Source: an uncultured bacterium
GTDB lineage: Bacteria; Bacillota; Clostridia; Oscillospirales; Oscillospiraceae
Length of the DNA: 59,476 nucleotides
Direction: 5' to 3'
NCBI GenBank assembly: GCA_947383145.1
Contig: CANDCH010000011.1
Span: forward strand, 1-59,476
Position numbers and translations under genes: made by a program
Part shown: piece by piece, positions 1-7,968 of the stretch
How the letters are laid out: each line of letters begins with the position of its first letter
How positions within the stretch are numbered: position 1 is the stretch's first letter
Notes under the pieces: model-generated
The model's input: the letters and a program-made list of their open reading frames with translations, nothing else
Told to the model about the DNA's origin: nothing
Databases searched by the model: none

Positions 1-2
1 GG

Positions 3-2069
3 CTCAACCGCCAGGACTTCGAGCAGAAGATCCTGCTGCCCCGGCAGGATGACTACCTGGACGGCTACCGGGCGGAGTACAACGCCATGCTGATGGATAA
101 GGTGACGGACAGCTCCAACAGCGTGGTGCAGGAGCGGTACATCACCCTGTCTGTCCACCGCAAGAGCATCGAGGAGGCCCGCACCTTCTTCGACCGGGTG
201 ACGGCGGATGTGACCACCCGTCTGAGCCACCTGGACGCCCACAGCGAGGAACTGGACGCGGTGGAGCGTCTCCGGGTGCTGCACGATTTCTATCGCACCG
301 GCGAGGAAACGGAGTTCCATGTGGATCTGCGGGACCTGATGCGGAAGGGCCACAGTTTCAAAGACTCCATCTGCCCGGACAGCTTGGAGTTCAAGAAGGA
401 CTATTTTGTCATGGGGGACAAGTTTGGCCGGGTGCTGTTCCTGAAGGAGTACGCCAGCTATATCAAGGACAGCATGATCTCCGAGCTGACGGCCCTGAAC
501 CGCACCATGATGCTGTCCATTGACGTGATCCCCGTCCCCACGGACGAGGCCGTCCGGGAGATGCAGAACCGGCTCCTCGGTGTGGAGACGAACGTCACCA
601 ACTGGCAGCGCCGGCAGAACAGCAACAACAATTTCTCCGCCGTGGTGCCGTATGATCTGGAGCAGCAACGGAAGGAGACACGGGAAATGCTGGACGACCT
701 CACCACCCGTGACCAGCGAATGATGTTCGCCGTGGTCACGCTGGTGCATCTGGCCGACTCCAAGGAGGAGTTGGACAGCGACACGGACGCCCTCCAGTCC
801 GCCGCCCGGAAGCATCTGTGCCAGCTCTCCACCCTGAACTGGCAGCAGGCGGACGGGCTGGTGGCCGCCCTGCCCCTGGGCCTGCGGCGGATCGACGCCC
901 TGCGGACGCTGACCACTGAGGCCCTGGCCGTCCTCATGCCCTTCAAAGCCCAGGAGGTGCGGGATCAAGGCGGGGTGTACTACGGGCAGAACGTGATCTC
1001 CAAGAACCTCATCATCGCCAACAGGAAGGAACTGCTGAATGGCAACGGCTTTGTGCTGGGGGTATCCGGCTCCGGCAAGTTCTTCACCGCCAAGCGGGAG
1101 ATGGTCAATCTGGCGCTGTCCACCGAGGACGATATCATCGTAATCGACCCGGAAAGCGAGTACCGGCCCCTCATCGAAGGTCTGGGCGGCGAGGTGATCA
1201 ATATTTCCGCCACCTCCCCCAACCACATCAACGCCATGGACATGGAGCAGGGCTACGGGGACGGCGAGAACCCGGTGGTGCTGAAGTCCGAGTTCCTGCT
1301 GTCCCTGTGTGAGCAGCTCATGGGGGACCGGCTGCTGTCCGCCAAGGAGAAATCCATCATCGACCGCTGCACCGCCAATGTCTACCACAGCTACATCAAG
1401 GGCGGCTACCAGGGCAAGGCCCCCACCCTCCAGGACTTCCACGCTGAACTGCTCCGCCAGTCCGAGCCGGAGGCGCGGGACGTGGCCCTGGCAATCGAGC
1501 TGTTCACCGAGGGCAGTCTCAACACCTTCGCCAAGCCCACCAATGTGGACACGGACGCCAGAATCCTGTGTTATGACATCCGGGATCTGGGCAAGCAGCT
1601 TTTGCCCGTTGGTATGCTGGTGGTGCTGGACAGCGTGTTCAACCGGGTGATCCGCAACCGGGCGCTGGGCAGAAACACCTGGGTCTATATTGACGAGATT
1701 TACCTTCTTTTCCAGCACGAATACAGCGCAAATTTCCTGTTTACCCTGTGGAAACGCGTCAGAAAGTACGGAGCCTGCTGCACCGGGCTTACTCAGAATG
1801 TGGATGATCTGCTCCAGTCCCACACCGCCCGGACCATGCTGGCCAACAGCGAATTCCTGGTCATGCTGAACCAGGCGGCCACGGATCGGGCGGAGCTGGC
1901 GCGGCTGCTGAATATCTCGGACAACCAGCTCTCCTACATCACCAACGTGGACTTCGGCAGGGGCCTCATCAAGTGCGGCAGCGCCATCGTGCCGTTTATG
2001 GACAACTTTCCCAAGAACCGGCTCTATAAGCTGATGACGACCAAGCTGAGCGAGACAAACGCCGCCTGA
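3..2069 (+). CDS. VirB4/TraE-type conjugation ATPase, 5' partial
   Basis: This is the ATPase that powers assembly of, and DNA transport through, a type IV secretion channel at the cytoplasmic membrane; it belongs to the conjugative element. The reading frame is open from the first bases of the window, so the N-terminus lies outside it. An N-terminal VirB4 domain is followed by a P-loop at 1059-1082, a DPESEY segment just after it, a Walker B-like stretch (WVYIDEIYLLF, around 1680-1712) and the TQNVDDLL segment. The family-typical C-terminal motif FPKNRLYKLM precedes the stop. The P-loop reads GVSGSGKF: the Ser/Thr that normally follows Lys is Phe, which should impair Mg-ATP binding. No intact downstream VirB6-type gene follows directly; a glycosylase gene on the other strand does. 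The family assignment is secure; activity is doubtful. Confidence 0.92.
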   Translation, partial: LNRQDFEQKILLPRQDDYLDGYRAEYNAMLMDKVTDSSNSVVQERYITLSVHRKSIEEARTFFDRVTADVTTRLSHLDAHSEELDAVERLRVLHDFYRTGEETEFHVDLRDLMRKGHSFKDSICPDSLEFKKDYFVMGDKFGRVLFLKEYASYIKDSMISELTALNRTMMLSIDVIPVPTDEAVREMQNRLLGVETNVTNWQRRQNSNNNFSAVVPYDLEQQRKETREMLDDLTTRDQRMMFAVVTLVHLADSKEELDSDTDALQSAARKHLCQLSTLNWQQADGLVAALPLGLRRIDALRTLTTEALAVLMPFKAQEVRDQGGVYYGQNVISKNLIIANRKELLNGNGFVLGVSGSGKFFTAKREMVNLALSTEDDIIVIDPESEYRPLIEGLGGEVINISATSPNHINAMDMEQGYGDGENPVVLKSEFLLSLCEQLMGDRLLSAKEKSIIDRCTANVYHSYIKGGYQGKAPTLQDFHAELLRQSEPEARDVALAIELFTEGSLNTFAKPTNVDTDARILCYDIRDLGKQLLPVGMLVVLDSVFNRVIRNRALGRNTWVYIDEIYLLFQHEYSANFLFTLWKRVRKYGACCTGLTQNVDDLLQSHTARTMLANSEFLVMLNQAATDRAELARLLNISDNQLSYITNVDFGRGLIKCGSAIVPFMDNFPKNRLYKLMTTKLSETNAA

Positions 2070-2079
2070 ATATCCGGCC

Positions 2080-2652
2080 TTATTTCCTGTTATTCGAGTG
2101 CCAGGGACACCACGCCATGTGGTCATCCACCATCCCAACAGCCTGCATAAAGGCGTAGATGATGGTGGAACCCACGAATTTGAAACCCCGCTTTTTCAAG
2201 TCCCTGCTGATCTGATCAGAGAGCGAGGTGGATGCGGGCAGCTCCGTCATGCTGTGCGGGGTGTTGATGATGGGGGCGCCGCCCACATAGGCCCAGATGA
2301 ATTGGTCAAAGCCGCCGTACTCCTTTTGAATTTCAAGGAATGCTTTTGCGTTACCGATGGCTGCGTTAATTTTGCCCCGGTGCCGGATGATCCCAGCGTC
2401 CGACATAAGGGCTTCGACCTTTGCGTTATCATACAGCGCGACCTTTTGAGGATCAAAGTTGTCAAAGGCGGCGCGAAAGGCTTCCCGCTTTTTCAGAACC
2501 GTGATCCACGCCAGCCCAGCCTGCATCCCCTCCAGGATCAGCATTTCAAACAGTCTATTGTCATCGTGGAGGGGGTGGCCCCATTCGTTGTCGTGATAGT
2601 CGATGTATATCTGATCAGGGCCAGCCCATTCACATCTGCGGATTTGTTCCAT
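2080..2652 (-). CDS. tag: DNA-3-methyladenine glycosylase I
   Basis: Tag excises 3-methyladenine (and weakly 3-methylguanine) from alkylated DNA as the first step of base-excision repair in the cytoplasm. The 190-residue product has the family landmarks: RRCEWAG near the N-terminus, YHDNEWG at residues 19-25, the EMLILEGMQAGLAW core, and a C-terminal HMAWC. By comparison with E. coli Tag, Cys7, His20 and the final His and Cys of HMAWC are the expected zinc ligands. The start at 2652 is chosen because AAAGGAGGG lies 7 bases upstream; the frame stays open further upstream without a second ribosome site. It is convergent with the virB4 gene (10 bases between the stops) and lies where transfer genes of this element type usually run on uninterrupted, so it looks like inserted cargo. 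Confidence 0.95.
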   Translation of the reverse strand: MEQIRRCEWAGPDQIYIDYHDNEWGHPLHDDNRLFEMLILEGMQAGLAWITVLKKREAFRAAFDNFDPQKVALYDNAKVEALMSDAGIIRHRGKINAAIGNAKAFLEIQKEYGGFDQFIWAYVGGAPIINTPHSMTELPASTSLSDQISRDLKKRGFKFVGSTIIYAFMQAVGMVDDHMAWCPWHSNNRK

Positions 2653-2720
2653 GAACGTTCCCTCCTTTGGGACACAGTGTAGCATAAAATGCCGAAAAAC
2701 GCAAAGCGAGGTGATAGAGT

Positions 2721-4931
2721 ATCGCAAAAATCAAAGAAAAGCGCACGGTAAAGGGCAAATTAAAGGAGAAAGTCAAGGCCGCGCCGAAGGAGCTTGTCCG
2801 CCGTGGGCTGGATGACGGGACGGAACGCCTGCGGGGCCAGCTCCGGGAGACCGCCCAGCGTGGGCAGGCCAGCGACTACGGCGGCGACCGGATCGAGGAC
2901 ACCGCCGCCCGTGGGGCCTATCAGGCTCGGCGCGGGGTGGAGTCTCTTCTGAAGAAGAAAAAGTCTGCCAAGGGCCGGGAGCAGGACGGAGAGCCGCGCA
3001 CCGCCGCGGACCCGCCCACGCAGGAAACCTCAACAGATCCACAACTGCCGGAAGCCCCAGCAGAGCGGCCACGGATCAAGACGCGGGAAGCGGTTTCCGC
3101 CAGGGAGGGCGACGCCAGCGCTGAGCTGTCCCCTGGGGAGCGGATGAAGCGGACACAGATCAAAACCAGGGAGGCCGCTGTTCGTGATGATTTCCAATCG
3201 GATGTGCAGCCTGCGCCGCAGGCCGGATCGGAGTTGCCCCAAATCAGGACGAGGGAGACTGCTGTCCGTGATATTCCTGCGGATGCGGGATCGGCCCCGC
3301 GGGTGAGATTGGAGCCGTCGAAAATCAAGATGAGGGATACCTGCATCCAAGGCCAGCCTGCACCTGCACCGGAGCAGCCGCCCCAGGCGTTCAAACAGGG
3401 CAGGCAGGAGCTTGCGCGGGAGCGTGGCCGGACTGCCGCCATGAAGCGGAGGTCGGCCCAGCGGGTGGGGAGGAATGGTGTTCCCCAAGCTGGGAAAGGC
3501 GGGGATACCGCCCCTCCCGCTCCGTCCCGGCACAGGTACGCTGGCGGGCAGAGCAGCTACACCCCAGCCCAGGCTGTGCGGAAGTCGGCGAGTCCGGGAG
3601 GGGTGGATACTCAGTCTGCGCGGGAGGGCGGACGGGCGGCCATCAAAACGGCACATTCCGGGAGAAAGGTTACAGAGCGAACCGCCCGTCAGACCATCAA
3701 AACGGCGGAACGCTCCTCCAGAAAGGCCATCAAAACCACCCAGCGGACGGCAAAAACCGCCCAGCAGTCGGTCAAGACCGCCCAGGCCGCCGTAAAGGCC
3801 ACCCAGCGGGCCGTACAGACCGCCCGTGCCACGGCAAAGGCGGCGGCGACTACCGCCAAGGCTGCGGCCAAAGCCACCGTGGCGGCGATAAAAGCGGCCA
3901 TTGCGGCCACGCAGGAGTTGATCGCCGCCATCGCCGCAGGGGGCTGGGTGGTGCTGGTAGTTGTGCTGGTGATCTGCATGATCGGCCTGCTCATCGCTTC
4001 TCCCTTCGGCATCTTCTTCTCGGACGGCGGCTCCCCGGACGCGGTCTCGCCCACAGCGGCCATCGCCCAGATCAACAGCGAGTATGCGGACAGGCTGTCC
4101 GCCCTCCAGGCCGGTGGGACCTATGACCGGGTGGAGATCCAGGGCCGTCCGCCGTTCTGGGCAGATGTGTTCGCGGTGTTCGCAACTAAGACTGCCGGAG
4201 GGACGGACGGCGCATCTGTCGCTGTTCTGGACACGGACACGGTGGAGAAACTGCGCGTGGTGTTCTGGGATATGACTAAGATCACCACGGCAGAGGCGGA
4301 CGTAGAGCATCCCGCTGAGGGTGACACTGCCGCCTGGACAGAAACCGTGCTGACCATTACGGTCACACCCAGGACGCCAGACGATATGCGGGTGTTTTAT
4401 GCGTTCACGGATCAGCAGAACGCCACCCTGGACGAGCTGCTGACGGCGGCCACCCGTGATATGTGGAATACCCTCCTCTACGGCTCCAGCGGCGAGATCG
4501 TGGCCGTGGCGCTGTCCCAGGTGGGCAACGTGGGCGGCCAGCCCTACTGGAGCTGGTACGGCTTCAACAGCCGGGTGGAGTGGTGCGCCTGCTTCGTGAG
4601 CTGGTGCGCCAACGAGTGCGGCTACATTGACGCTGGAGTGATTCCCAAGTTCGCCGGCTGCACAGGCGGCTCTAATTGGTTTAAAGACCGGGGCCAGTGG
4701 CAGGATGGCGACTATGAGCCACGTCCTGGAGACCTGATATTTTTTGACTGGAACGAAAAAGGCGGCTCCGGGCCGCAGGACGATGTGCCTGACCATGTGG
4801 GCATCGTGGAACGGGTGGAGAATGGCGTGGTCTACACCGTGGAGGGCAACTCCGGCGATAGCTGCCGCCAGAACACCTACAGCGTGGGCCATTACGAGAT
4901 CTGGGGCTACGGCTGCCCCATCTACAACTAA
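2721..4931 (+). CDS. CHAP-domain cell-wall hydrolase of conjugation module (start codon altered)
   Basis: This is a membrane-anchored peptidoglycan hydrolase of the kind that opens the wall for a Gram-positive conjugation channel. The N-terminal half is basic and repetitive, with IKTREA-like units at about 3070-3330 and AIKTA/KTAQ-like units at about 3640-3900. A single strongly hydrophobic helix follows at about 3943-4020 (VVLVVVLVICMIGLLIA). The C-terminal domain (about 4500-4931) has the nucleophile motif EWCACFVSWC and the histidine motif PDHVGIVE expected of a CHAP/NlpC-like cysteine peptidase. The conserved N-terminal frame (AKIKEKRTVKGKL) begins at 2721, where the expected ATG is ATC. 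The first usable in-frame start afterwards is GTG at 2937, which would remove about 72 residues. It is therefore either truncated or poorly expressed. The fold assignment is confident; the exact start is not. Confidence 0.82.
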   Translation: MAKIKEKRTVKGKLKEKVKAAPKELVRRGLDDGTERLRGQLRETAQRGQASDYGGDRIEDTAARGAYQARRGVESLLKKKKSAKGREQDGEPRTAADPPTQETSTDPQLPEAPAERPRIKTREAVSAREGDASAELSPGERMKRTQIKTREAAVRDDFQSDVQPAPQAGSELPQIRTRETAVRDIPADAGSAPRVRLEPSKIKMRDTCIQGQPAPAPEQPPQAFKQGRQELARERGRTAAMKRRSAQRVGRNGVPQAGKGGDTAPPAPSRHRYAGGQSSYTPAQAVRKSASPGGVDTQSAREGGRAAIKTAHSGRKVTERTARQTIKTAERSSRKAIKTTQRTAKTAQQSVKTAQAAVKATQRAVQTARATAKAAATTAKAAAKATVAAIKAAIAATQELIAAIAAGGWVVLVVVLVICMIGLLIASPFGIFFSDGGSPDAVSPTAAIAQINSEYADRLSALQAGGTYDRVEIQGRPPFWADVFAVFATKTAGGTDGASVAVLDTDTVEKLRVVFWDMTKITTAEADVEHPAEGDTAAWTETVLTITVTPRTPDDMRVFYAFTDQQNATLDELLTAATRDMWNTLLYGSSGEIVAVALSQVGNVGGQPYWSWYGFNSRVEWCACFVSWCANECGYIDAGVIPKFAGCTGGSNWFKDRGQWQDGDYEPRPGDLIFFDWNEKGGSGPQDDVPDHVGIVERVENGVVYTVEGNSGDSCRQNTYSVGHYEIWGYGCPIYN

Positions 4932-4952
4932 AAGCAGATCCCCATCAATCGC

Positions 4953-4990
4953 AAGCGGCGGAGAAAATTGCTTCTCCGCCGCTTAATTTT
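4953..4990 (+). terminator. Rho-independent terminator after CHAP gene
   Basis: A perfect 13-base inverted repeat (4953-4965 with 4972-4984, six-base loop) is followed by AATTTTT. It closes the transfer-gene transcript 21 bases after the CHAP stop and lies directly upstream of the next gene. Confidence 0.85.
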
Positions 4991-5013
4991 TATGAATTTG
5001 GAGTGAAAATATT

Positions 5014-5946
5014 ATGGCAGTTTTTCGCGTGGAACGCACCCACAATTATACCGTCATGAGCAACTACCACCTGCGGGACAAGACCATTTCCTTCAAGGCC
5101 AAGGGCCTGTTGTCCCTTATGCTCAGTCTCCCGGAAGATTGGGATTACACCCTGGCCGGTCTCGCCTGGATCAGTCTGGAGGGCAAAGACGCCATCCGGA
5201 CCGCCGTGGTGGAGCTGGAGAAAGCCGGGTATGTCCATCGCCGCCAGACCACCGATAAAGCCGGGAAATTCGGCGCCAACGAGTACATCATCCGGGAGTA
5301 CCCCGCTTCCCATGAGCCGCCCCCGGATGGGCCGTCTTCGGCTTCTCCGTTGTCGGGAAATCCGATGACGGCGGAGCCGTCCACGGGTTCCACGCAGACG
5401 GAAAGGGCCACGCAAATAAAGAAAGACCTACAAACAAAAGAGAACAAAATACTGACTTCACAAAGTACGGATTCATTTCCTTTCCCTTCCGCCCCTTTCA
5501 TGACACCCGCGCCTGCGGCGGCACAGCCGCCTGAAGCGAAGGGAAGGAAGCGGAGCATGAGCAGCGGGATAAGTCAGGGCGAGATGGACGCCTATCGGGA
5601 GCTGATCCGGGAGAACATCGACTATGAGGGCATTGTGCGCGACCGCCCCTATGATGCCGCACAGTTGGACGAGATGGTAGAGCTGATGGTGGAGGCGGTC
5701 TGCTCCAAAAAGAAAAACCTCCGGGTGGCGGGGAACGACTTCCCCCAGGCAGTGGTGAAGTCCCGGATGTTGAAGCTGGACAGCGAACACATCCGCTTCG
5801 TGTTCGACTGCCTCCGGGAGAACACCACCCAAGTGCGGAACATGAAGCAGTACCTGCTGACCGTACTGTACAATGCCCCGGTGACGATTGAGAACCACTA
5901 CGCCGCCCAAGTCAACCACGATCTCTATGGCGGGGAGGCGGCATAG
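5014..5946 (+). CDS. Replication-initiator-like helix-turn-helix protein (DUF6017-type)
   Basis: This 310-residue protein has an N-terminal winged-helix-like domain (about residues 1-95, containing FKAKGLLSLMLSLPEDWDYT and GYVHRRQTTDKAGKFG). That pattern is typical of RepA/DnaD-like DNA-binding proteins on Firmicute plasmids and conjugative elements. A variable Pro/Ser/Thr-rich linker (about 100-185) follows, then a conserved C-terminal helical domain with YDAAQLDEMVELMVEAVCSK, NDFPQAVVKSRMLKLDSEHI and a final NHYAAQVNHDLYGGEAA. By analogy it would help initiate or partition replication of the excised circle, but no origin iterons were seen next to it. The ribosome site (TTTGGAG) is modest. 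The family is recognised; the function is inferred. Confidence 0.8.
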   Translation: MAVFRVERTHNYTVMSNYHLRDKTISFKAKGLLSLMLSLPEDWDYTLAGLAWISLEGKDAIRTAVVELEKAGYVHRRQTTDKAGKFGANEYIIREYPASHEPPPDGPSSASPLSGNPMTAEPSTGSTQTERATQIKKDLQTKENKILTSQSTDSFPFPSAPFMTPAPAAAQPPEAKGRKRSMSSGISQGEMDAYRELIRENIDYEGIVRDRPYDAAQLDEMVELMVEAVCSKKKNLRVAGNDFPQAVVKSRMLKLDSEHIRFVFDCLRENTTQVRNMKQYLLTVLYNAPVTIENHYAAQVNHDLYGGEAA

Positions 5947-5965
5947 AAACCATATGCGGCCATAA

Positions 5966-6277
5966 TCACTTGGAAGTGATTGCTTTTACCAGCGCGGAAA
6001 CATGACCCAGCGTCTCAGAATCCAGCTTCTTCAACTCTTCCATCAGGTCTGCAAGCTGTGCGGGATACGCCGTGCCCTCGTCAAAAAATTGGTGCGGCGT
6101 GATGCCGAAATACTCGCAGATATAGAACAGCCCCTGCAAAGAGGGCAATGCCTTTTTGTTTTCGATCTGATTGATGTAGCTGTTATTCTGCCCTAACGAC
6201 AAGGACATATCACGGGCGGACACTTCCCGCTGCATTCTGAGCTGTGCGATACGATCCTGTGTAAATTCTTCGTACAT
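5966..6277 (-). CDS. XRE-family transcriptional regulator
   Basis: A 103-residue DNA-binding protein with a Cro/C1-type helix-turn-helix at about residues 8-62. The recognition region reads MSLSLGQNNSYINQIENKKALPS (split here only by loop residues), followed by LFYICEYFGITPHQFFDEG, the usual last helices of the HTH_3 domain. The short C-terminal helix (LADLMEELKKLDSETL) may dimerise. The start at 6277 is preferred because GGAGAGGAGG lies 7 bases upstream; the frame extends 12 codons further without an equally good site. It is divergent from the SLOG gene and shares a 147-base control region with it, so it probably controls itself and that gene. Confidence 0.88.
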   Translation of the reverse strand: MYEEFTQDRIAQLRMQREVSARDMSLSLGQNNSYINQIENKKALPSLQGLFYICEYFGITPHQFFDEGTAYPAQLADLMEELKKLDSETLGHVSALVKAITSK

Positions 6278-6350
6278 CACGCATCCTCCTCTCCGCTTCA
6301 TTCTATATCGCACACACCTCTATAATGCGGTATTTTATCCTCCGTATTCC

Positions 6351-6379
6351 TTGACACATGATATTATATCCTTTATCAT
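6351..6379 (+). promoter_or_regulatory. Sigma-A promoter for the SLOG gene
   Basis: TTGACA (6351-6356) and TATCAT (6374-6379) are separated by exactly 17 bases, 46 bases upstream of the 6425 start. This is a near-consensus vegetative promoter within the divergent XRE/SLOG interval. Confidence 0.7.
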
Positions 6380-6424
6380 GGGTAATAGTATCGTGTCCAA
6401 TATTTCATCGGAGGATGTGATGAT

Positions 6425-6994
6425 ATGGGTAGGACAAACAGCGCCTGGACACAGGGCCGCACCGCCTGCACCTTCACGGGCCACCGCCCGCATAAATTCC
6501 CCTGGAAGGACAATGAAGCAGATCCTCGGTGTACGGCGTTGATGGCAACGCTGGCGGAGCAGATCGCGGCACTGGCTGGGGCTGGAGTAACAGAGTATTT
6601 TACCGGGGGCGCTGACGGGACGGACTGCTGGGCGGCGGAAATCGTGCTGGCTATGCGCGAAAAGAATTCCGCGCTGAAGCTCCACTGTATCCTGCCCCAT
6701 GAAGGGCAGGCCGACAGGTGGAGCGATTCCGCGCGGGAACGGTATTTCTCTATTCTGAAGCGGGCCGACTCGGTCGACTATGTGAGCCGCCAATACTATG
6801 ACGGCTGCATGATTGAGCGAAACCACCGGCTGGTAGAATCGGCTGGCCTGCTGCTGGCTGTCTACAACGGAGTACGGCGCAGCGGCACCGGGGCAACGAT
6901 AAACTACGCCCGGAAGCTGGGCAGGGAGATCATCATGATCGACCCGCTCACCCGGTCTGTGCGCCATAGTCGTGGAAATGAGAATATGCCCTGA
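6425..6994 (+). CDS. SLOG-family (DUF1273/YpsA-like) nucleotide-binding protein
   Basis: A 189-residue Rossmann-like protein of the DUF1273/YpsA group in the SLOG superfamily, whose members bind nucleotides or related ligands. Landmarks are TACTFTGHRPHKFPW at the N-terminus, YFTGGADGTDCWAAEIVL (ligand-binding glycine region), ILPHEGQADRW, and a C-terminal GVRRSGTGATINYARKLG. Such genes are frequent passengers on Clostridial conjugative elements; their role there is unknown, with nucleotide signalling or recombination control suggested for relatives. The start uses GGAGG ten bases upstream. It is transcribed divergently from the XRE gene and follows a clear promoter. The domain call is strong; the cellular role is open. 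Confidence 0.85.
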   Translation: MGRTNSAWTQGRTACTFTGHRPHKFPWKDNEADPRCTALMATLAEQIAALAGAGVTEYFTGGADGTDCWAAEIVLAMREKNSALKLHCILPHEGQADRWSDSARERYFSILKRADSVDYVSRQYYDGCMIERNHRLVESAGLLLAVYNGVRRSGTGATINYARKLGREIIMIDPLTRSVRHSRGNENMP

Positions 6995-7061
6995 TGAGGA
7001 TTCGATTTTCTGTGTGAAACAGGATCGACCGCCACGGAACGGGGGCTATCCGCTACAATAG

Positions 7062-7511
7062 ACAGGAAAAATCTATTGTGGAGCAACGCTTGGGAGCAAA
7101 ATTGAAAAAATCCAGAATCAGCGGGTCGATGTGCGGTCTATCGAAAAAATCGTGGCAACGTCCATTCCCTTCTCATCCAAAGTTGCCGTGGAGCGTGAGG
7201 ACTTTGACCGACTTTCCACTCTGGCAAAGAAGTACGTTACAGCAGAGAAAAAGGAATCCAAACTGCAAAAGGCGGTGGATGCGGCAAACAAACTGATTGC
7301 AAAGCTCAAGGCTGAGATTGACAGTTTGAAACAGGAAATTTCTGATTATAAGTCTGTCCACAGCAAGCTCCGTGCGGCAGAATTGGAGCGTGAAAATACG
7401 GAGCTACGCGGGAAAGTCCGCAGCTATGAGGATGTAATTCAGCGTAATAATCTGTGGCGATTCTTCCATCCGCTCAGAGAAAAAGCGGTCACGAGGGACG
7501 AAGCTCGCTGA
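7062..7511 (+). pseudogene. C-terminal remnant of a MobV (Pre/Mob) relaxase
   Basis: The open frame encodes only the coiled-coil tail of a MobV plasmid-recombination/mobilisation protein. Recognisable segments are SSKVAVEREDFDRLSTLAKKY, the heptad-rich KKESKLQKAVDAANKLIAKL region, EISDYKSVHSKLRAAELE, and NNLWRFFHPLREK at the end. The N-terminal relaxase domain with its catalytic Tyr/His motifs is absent: the frame opens only at a TAG at 7059, and no homologous sequence is visible before about 7098. A GTG at 7131 could start a 126-residue peptide, but it has no convincing ribosome site. I interpret it as the scar of a mobilisable element that was deleted or replaced here. Confidence 0.75.
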
Positions 7512-7550
7512 TCCCTGTGTAGAGCCGGAAAAAACGCATTTTATCGAATG

Positions 7551-7590
7551 GGAGCGCGTCGGACAGGGCAGACATCGTCCGGCGCGCTCC
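7551..7590. terminator. Stem-loop after MobV remnant
   Basis: A 14-bp stem (7551-7564 with 7577-7590, one G-U pair) with a 12-base loop, followed by TGTTTG. It resembles a weak intrinsic terminator for the remnant; the U-tract is poor, so termination is uncertain. Confidence 0.45.
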
Positions 7591-7685
7591 TGTTTGAAAA
7601 TCGCCATTTTTCCCAAGTCAAGAGCCGAAGAAAATCCCCGAAAAACACCCCTATTGCGTGACAGAGCCGCAGAAAGGATAAGCCT

Positions 7686-7961
7686 ATGAGAACAGGACCT
7701 ACCAAGCAGGAAAAGACCACCGAAATCTATTTTGACGAGAAAGACCCCACCATCTTCATCCGCACCCACAACACCGACCTCAAAAACAGGCTGACCGCAT
7801 ACAGCCGCAAACACCCTGCCGTCTGCAAGCTGACGGACGTAGACCCGGACACGGGCTGCAAGGAATTTGAGATTGAAAAGGGACGCTTCTCTTTCCGGCT
7901 GACCGCCCCATACAGAGAGGAACGCCGCAGGGCGGCAAGCGAAGCGGCGAAAAACGAATAA
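7686..7961 (+). CDS. Conserved small hypothetical protein of mobile elements
   Basis: A 91-residue acidic/basic protein without membrane segments or cysteine clusters. It contains EKTTEIYFDEKDPTIFIRTH, then NRLTAYSRKHP, then KEFEIEKGRFSFRLTAPY, and ends in an arginine/alanine-rich helix. I recognise it as a type of small protein common on Clostridial conjugative elements, but I cannot assign a function. The start is ATG 7686, preceded by AAAGGA 10 bases upstream. It is convergent with the histidine kinase gene, with only 7 bases between the stops and no obvious terminator. Confidence 0.65.
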   Translation: MRTGPTKQEKTTEIYFDEKDPTIFIRTHNTDLKNRLTAYSRKHPAVCKLTDVDPDTGCKEFEIEKGRFSFRLTAPYREERRRAASEAAKNE

Positions 7962-7968
7962 AAGGGTT

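Noticed and set aside
3030-4892. 620-codon open frame antisense to the CHAP gene
   Set aside because: GC-rich codon bias leaves the opposite strand open; the plus-strand product has clear CHAP motifs and the antisense product has none.
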